A stretch of DNA of 5,334 bases from the NCBI GenBank assembly GCA_004554105.1, contig SFNW01000118.1, positions 1 through 5,334 of the forward strand, written 5' to 3'. Position numbers and translations under genes: made by a program. Below are positions 3,601 through 5,334 of the stretch, piece by piece. This stretch comes from Clostridiales bacterium. GTDB lineage: Bacteria; Bacillota; Clostridia; Oscillospirales; CAG-272. Position 1 is the first letter of the stretch, and each line of letters opens with the position of its first letter. A model generated the notes under the pieces. That model was not told the DNA's origin, ran no database searches, and saw only the letters and a list, made by a program, of their open reading frames with translations.

Positions 3601-5334
3601 GGCTTCGTCATTCAGACAAAGGATGCGGTGCTGACGCTCGGCGGTGAGACGATTTTCGACACCTTCGTCTTCAAGGGCGAGGGAGCAACCAACATGATTG
3701 TTGCGGCAAACTGGAACGATGTTACGTTCGGTTACGTCCGCGTCAACAAGAATGCAACCATCGGTTTCTATGCCGGTAAGTATCTGGATCCTGCGGACGA
3801 TACCGCTGAAAAGACCACGACCATCAACCTGAACGCGCCGGTCATCGCGGGCGACTGCACGAGCGGTCATGTCTTCTTGAAGACGATTGCGCTCGGCTCG
3901 TGGCTCGGTGCGGACGGTCAGACGGTCTCGAACAAGAATGTCACGCTGAACGTCAATAACGGTGCGCTGCCGAACGGTACGGCTGTTTCTGCCACGATCG
4001 GCACGATGTACACGATGACGTCCACCGGCGATTCAAACAGAAGACACTGCTACACCCCGAACTGCACGACGACGGTCAACCTGAACGATGAGACGGTTGT
4101 GACCACGCTTCGCACCGGCGACAGAAACGTCAACGGCTCGGCGACGGTTACCGACGCGACCGGCTATCTGGACAGCCTCGTCATCAACCTGAACGACAAC
4201 TCCACGCTCGGCGCGACGGCTGCGCTCCGCAACGTCAAGAGCGGCACGGTCGTTGTCTCGAATGCGTCCAACGGACGTACAACGCCGATTACCAAGCAGA
4301 TTCAGTTCCAGGCATTCGGCGTCTTTGCAACCGACGGCACGGTCGGTCAGGTCAAGGCGACTTACGGTGAGCATAGCTTTGCAGCTTCGCTTGCCGCTCC
4401 GATTATCGTTTTGGCAGGTCATGAGGCAAGCTATCAGCTCAATACGTCTATAGTCCCCGAGCATATTTGGGACGACGGCGTTGTCACAGCCGAGCCTACC
4501 CCTGCTGCACCCGGCGTCAAGACCTACACTTGCACGGTTTGCGGTGCGACCAAGACCGAGGAAATCCTGTTCGCCTGCACCTATCATCAGTGGATTCCGA
4601 CCGAAAGCGGCTATTTCTGTGCAGCCTGCAACACGACGGCGGAAACGCTGAGCGCACCGACTGCAATGCGCGTTGAATCGGTCACGGTTGAAAACGGTAC
4701 GGCAACGGTTGTTCTCTCGCTGGAGTCGAGCGCTCCGTTCTCCGCGCTCCGCTTCAGACTCCATGTTCCCGAGGGCTTCACCTACGCATCGCATGTAACG
4801 ACGCTGGACGATGTTACCGAGGACGTCGATCCCTCGACGCTGACCGATTTGGCGTTCGCTTACGGTACCGACGCAATGGCGGTGATCTACATTAAGGGTC
4901 AAGACCTTGCTTCCATGCCGAAGACGAATTTCGTCACGCTGACCTACACGGTTGCGGACACCTTTGCCGCAGAGACGGCAACGGTTGCGCTTGAAATGGT
5001 CGAGGCTTTCAACATTGACTTGAACGCGCTTGACGTCGACGGTGTCGGTTATGTCTGGAGCGCTCCCGCACACACGCATGAATACACCTCCGAAGTTACC
5101 AAGGAAGCAACCTGCGGCGCAGACGGCGTCAGAACCTACACCTGCACCTGCGGCGACAGCTACACCGAGGTTATTCCCGCAACCGGTGAGCACACCTTCG
5201 GCGAGTGGGTTGAAACCACACCCGCACAGCCCGGTGTAGCGGGTGAAGAAACCCGTACCTGCACGGTCTGCGGCGCGACCGAGACCCGTGCAACCGATCC
5301 GCTGCCCGAAGTTCCCGAAACTTACGTTGCATAC
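538..5334 (+). CDS. Very large secreted multidomain surface protein (GLUG repeats, Cys modules, beta-solenoids, cohesin-like domain), 3' truncated by window
   Basis: One uninterrupted frame runs from the ATG to the window edge: 1599 codons, no stop. The start is set by the AAAGGAG site and a classic signal peptide. In order I see: signal peptide (1-28), a short beta region (29-82), GLUG repeats (83-389), a Cys module with a DADKNG loop (440-538), solenoid segment (539-844), a second copy of that Cys module (845-947), a second solenoid segment opening with a LDG-x-N-G-D-D-x-N-D-G motif (948-1307), a third Cys module (1308-1373), a cohesin-like sandwich (1377-1507) and tandem Cys repeats (1512-1584). 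There is no recognised enzyme domain, so the likely role is extracellular adhesion, matrix or scaffold; this is inference from architecture. It stands alone behind its own promoter. No LPxTG, S-layer-homology or dockerin motif is visible, because the C-terminus lies beyond the window. Codon use strongly avoids TTA, CTA and TCA. Confidence 0.95.
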   Translation, partial: MKKKILSLLLTLCMLLGLFPYTVLGTAAYTTGEDGTIHLTDAADVLVLMTDTSLWDKNIVLDTSVDLASADGQAPIGNSTTTFTGTFDGQGNTISGVKISGGAATGFFGKAVGATIKNLTVEGTVTATGNAAGGLIGWGVVPLTIENCTNKINVTGTNRAGGLVGSMDLTGAATLTVTGCKNYGTIKGTGTGTGTTDGHIGGLFGRLYKTVNNQVTVITDCENHGSVTSAGLAAGGLVGRYESAAASTAGDTTITRFANYGTISSAAYAGGVFGIFTNNATSKTILSELYNAGEVKSTSKKYAGGVCGYFRSYKSNVVSLSDCMNIGKIYAKGGVAGGIIGTGNGSSGVIAYTRLYNAGSVTAGLRSFVKPVAGAIHASSVMTDSYYSSTDTYTSETDSYEVATQVTLASTVAENKTLFPALAASDVWTMTTTGPELAAYHEHADADKNGTCDKCELPMPGSCAHTSTHTVTTPATCVSTGLSKVICDNCETVLSETTLEIDPTNHAGALTLSMADGKIVYTCTCGATYAETTEPLHEIGVGANGVATLPSASVDTFADFTVAMQYAALVSTAEQGVTIRIADNSASIKDVYTTPAFEGTITVTGGTLTHGGNGNRRFILNGDMVFEHLNYVGNTSSLIAAQNHKLILGEGITTSGDIYVVGGAQDTTVDGVLGADVTIRSGAYALVAGGNRHDFAIPASGTTRLTVGKTNAEDTLTITQLFPFSVNGGTLSATSKAVIRIDGEAVIDQFYANIYPNKTAYTDGTLYIVDLILTGDIQNADSTVPGGVNILYEKVAGSNSAVGVLNVYNMDVPGASDASAEDAAAFLDFTNDNMTVNLKLGAEYCVDYNGGHVDADSDGTCDKCYASMQCDHTYYHTGTVIPSTCATAGSEEHICDDCGLSLGMFELPLDPNNHVGTDYVWHIGADGTYNYACAGCGVVMGTQTELPVVYLDGVNGDDANDGLTNTTEVKTLEEAVKRLAETGGTVYFTARVNVTENITLPAYSRPITFTGMTDASGNANAGFVIQTKDAVLTLGGETIFDTFVFKGEGATNMIVAANWNDVTFGYVRVNKNATIGFYAGKYLDPADDTAEKTTTINLNAPVIAGDCTSGHVFLKTIALGSWLGADGQTVSNKNVTLNVNNGALPNGTAVSATIGTMYTMTSTGDSNRRHCYTPNCTTTVNLNDETVVTTLRTGDRNVNGSATVTDATGYLDSLVINLNDNSTLGATAALRNVKSGTVVVSNASNGRTTPITKQIQFQAFGVFATDGTVGQVKATYGEHSFAASLAAPIIVLAGHEASYQLNTSIVPEHIWDDGVVTAEPTPAAPGVKTYTCTVCGATKTEEILFACTYHQWIPTESGYFCAACNTTAETLSAPTAMRVESVTVENGTATVVLSLESSAPFSALRFRLHVPEGFTYASHVTTLDDVTEDVDPSTLTDLAFAYGTDAMAVIYIKGQDLASMPKTNFVTLTYTVADTFAAETATVALEMVEAFNIDLNALDVDGVGYVWSAPAHTHEYTSEVTKEATCGADGVRTYTCTCGDSYTEVIPATGEHTFGEWVETTPAQPGVAGEETRTCTVCGATETRATDPLPEVPETYVAY
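784..1704 (+). repeat. GLUG-type repeat array (residues 83-389)
   Basis: The array opens with F83-T-G-T-F-D-G-Q-G-N-T-I, the usual lead-in to GLUG-containing surface proteins. Eight glycine-turn motifs follow: GFFG (from G106), GGLIG (133), GGLVG (161), GGLFG (201), GGLVG (235), GGVFG (270), GGVCG (304) and GGIIG (337). Spacings are about 27, 28, 40, 34, 35, 34 and 33 residues. Most units also carry a C/Y-x-N-x-G-x-(I/V) strand, for example C-K-N-Y-G-T-I and C-E-N-H-G-S-V. The last unit (about 355-389) is degenerate and ends in a DSYYSSTD tail. GLUG repeats are known from bacterial adhesins and IgA-protease-like surface proteins and are expected to stack as a beta-helix. Confidence 0.85.
1855..2151 (+). 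other. Cys module A with DxDxNG loop (residues 440-538)
   Basis: The module contains H443-A-D-A-D-K-N-G-T-C452-D-K-C455, then C463, C477, C487-D-N-C490, a D-P-T-N-H-A-G stretch, and C523-T-C525-G. The D445/D447/N449/D453 spacing resembles calcium loops of EF-hand, dockerin or thrombospondin type-3 repeats, with an overlapping CxxC. Paired cysteines could bind metal or form disulfides outside the cell. Such modules are common in large clostridial surface proteins, but I know of no established function. It links the GLUG array to the first solenoid segment and is duplicated as module B. Confidence 0.75.
2152..3069 (+). other. Beta-solenoid-like segment 1 (residues 539-844)
   Basis: This stretch of about 306 residues is rich in short beta-strand patterns, Gly, Thr and Asn, for example T-V-T-G-G-T-L-T, S-G-A-Y-A-L-V-A-G-G-N and S-V-N-G-G-T-L-S. 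There are no cysteines until C845. The pattern suggests stacked strands with polar turns, as in right-handed parallel beta-helices of secreted proteins. No catalytic signature is recognisable. The boundary is set by the flanking Cys modules. Fold assignment is by pattern only and needs structure prediction. Confidence 0.5.
3070..3378 (+). other. Cys module B, duplicate of module A (residues 845-947)
   Basis: It has the same order as module A: H852-V-D-A-D-S-D-G-T-C861-D-K-C864, C870-D-H, C885, C895-D-D-C898-G, D-P-N-N-H-V-G, and C933-A-G-C936-G. The final pair is C-x-x-C here but C-x-C in module A. Twenty bases are identical between copies (1883-1902 and 3110-3129), and flanking positions are also similar, pointing to internal duplication. 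It separates the two solenoid segments, 409 residues after module A. Confidence 0.78.
3379..4458 (+). other. Beta-solenoid-like segment 2 (residues 948-1307)
   Basis: The segment begins V949-Y-L-D-G-V-N-G-D-D-A-N-D-G-L, then a helix-like K-T-L-E-E-A-V-K-R-L and G983-G-T-V-Y-F. This is the characteristic entry into a pectate-lyase-like right-handed beta-helix in secreted proteins (Y-V-s-x-x-G-x-D-x-N-x-G ... t-l-x-x-A). About 300 residues of alternating strand and Asn/Thr/Gly turns follow. No lyase or hydrolase active-site set is visible to me, so a structural or binding role is as likely as catalysis. A CYTPNC pair lies near residue 1175. Confidence 0.62.
4459..4656 (+). other. Cys module C (residues 1308-1373)
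   Basis: The module reads H1309-I-W, a Pro/Ala-rich P-G-V-K-T-Y-T linker, C1332-T-V-C1335-G-A-T-K-T-E, then C1347-x-x-H-x-W and Y-F-C1361-A-A-C1364. It is shorter than modules A and B and lacks the acidic calcium-like loop. The T-Y-T-C-T-V-C-G-A-T core recurs in module D (T-R-T-C-T-V-C-G-A-T), so C and D share a sub-repeat type. It connects solenoid 2 to the cohesin-like domain. Confidence 0.7.
4666..5058 (+). other. Cohesin-like beta-sandwich domain (residues 1377-1507)
   Basis: The domain runs R-V-E-S-V-T-V-E-N-G-T-A-T-V, then a strand near residue 1392, F-S-A-L-R-F-R-L-H-V-P-E-G-F-T, a mid-domain acidic loop, M-A-V-I-Y-I-K-G, and F-V-T-L-T-Y-T-V-A. That order (vpv-l, a-x-f-x-l-x-y-p-x-g, l-a-x-l-x-F-x-v) is the pattern of cohesin and carbohydrate-binding-module-2/3-like sandwiches found in clostridial scaffoldins and surface proteins. 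Length of about 130 residues fits. Cohesins bind dockerins, but many such cohesin-like domains outside cellulosomes have no proven partner, so partner binding is inference. Confidence 0.55.
5071..5289 (+). repeat. Cys module D, tandem short repeats (residues 1512-1584)
   Basis: Two related sub-repeats sit head to tail: H-T-H1514-E-Y ... E-A-T-C1526 ... T-Y-T-C1536-T-C1538-G, then G-E-H1552-T-F-G-E-W ... E-T-R-T-C1575-T-V-C1578-G-A-T-E-T. The second has lost the 'ATC' cysteine, replaced by T-P-A-Q-P-G, as in module C. This 'HtfgeW...tCtvCG' type often occurs in several copies near the C-terminus of gut clostridial surface proteins. The frame continues after it (P-L-P-E-V-P-E-T), so more repeats or an anchor probably follow. 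Confidence 0.78.

Noticed and set aside
2740..3870. 376-codon minus-strand open frame as a gene
   Set aside because: Same in-register shadow of the + strand gene, ending at a sense TCA at 2740. The + strand frame shows a signal peptide, repeats and conserved Cys motifs.
4033..5193. 386-codon minus-strand open frame as a gene
   Set aside because: It is exactly antisense in register to the sense protein, has no plausible ribosome binding site, and gives an Arg/Val/Ala/Gly-rich product without a recognisable domain. It ends at a sense TCA codon.
538..5334. Enzyme such as a polysaccharide lyase, suggested by the beta-helix patterns
   Set aside because: No active-site motif of pectate lyase, glycoside hydrolase or protease was recognised in either solenoid segment, so a catalytic claim is not supported.

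Overview
The window looks like a piece of a moderately GC-rich Gram-positive gut anaerobe, most likely a clostridial Oscillospiraceae/Ruminococcaceae-type bacterium. This rests on an AAAGGAG ribosome binding site, a textbook sigma-A promoter, and a very long secreted protein whose modules (GLUG repeats, Cys-x-x-Cys modules of the 'EATC...GvrTYTCTCG' type, beta-solenoid stretches, a cohesin-like domain) are typical of surface proteins in that group. The taxonomic placement is inference.

Layout. Bases 1-24 may be the last codons of an upstream gene. They are followed by a strong bidirectional rho-independent terminator (48-75) and a second GC-rich hairpin (84-113). Bases 114-439 hold no gene I can support. 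This stretch becomes very AT-rich (about 25% G+C over 301-420) and contains a 19-bp odd palindrome, a diverged second copy of its core, and a TCTGTC/GACAGA inverted repeat. A near-perfect promoter (TTGACT, 17 bp, TATAAT; 440-468), a leader hairpin (485-512) and a strong Shine-Dalgarno (524-530) then lead into one gene.

That gene fills the rest of the window: a single + strand frame from ATG at 538 to the last base, 1599 codons without a stop, truncated by the window edge. The protein has a signal peptide (about residues 1-28), GLUG repeats (83-389), Cys module A (440-538), solenoid segment 1 (539-844), Cys module B (845-947), solenoid segment 2 (948-1307), Cys module C (1308-1373), a cohesin-like beta-sandwich (1377-1507) and Cys module D (1512-1584), and then continues. 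Cys modules separate the larger folded units. It reads as an extracellular adhesin or scaffold-like surface protein; there is no recognised catalytic domain. Its C-terminal anchoring signal lies outside the window.

Long open frames on the minus strand inside the gene (up to 386 codons) lie exactly in register with the sense codons. They are explained by the near absence of TTA, CTA and TCA codons, and I do not annotate them. I found no CRISPR array, tRNA, rRNA or insertion sequence.
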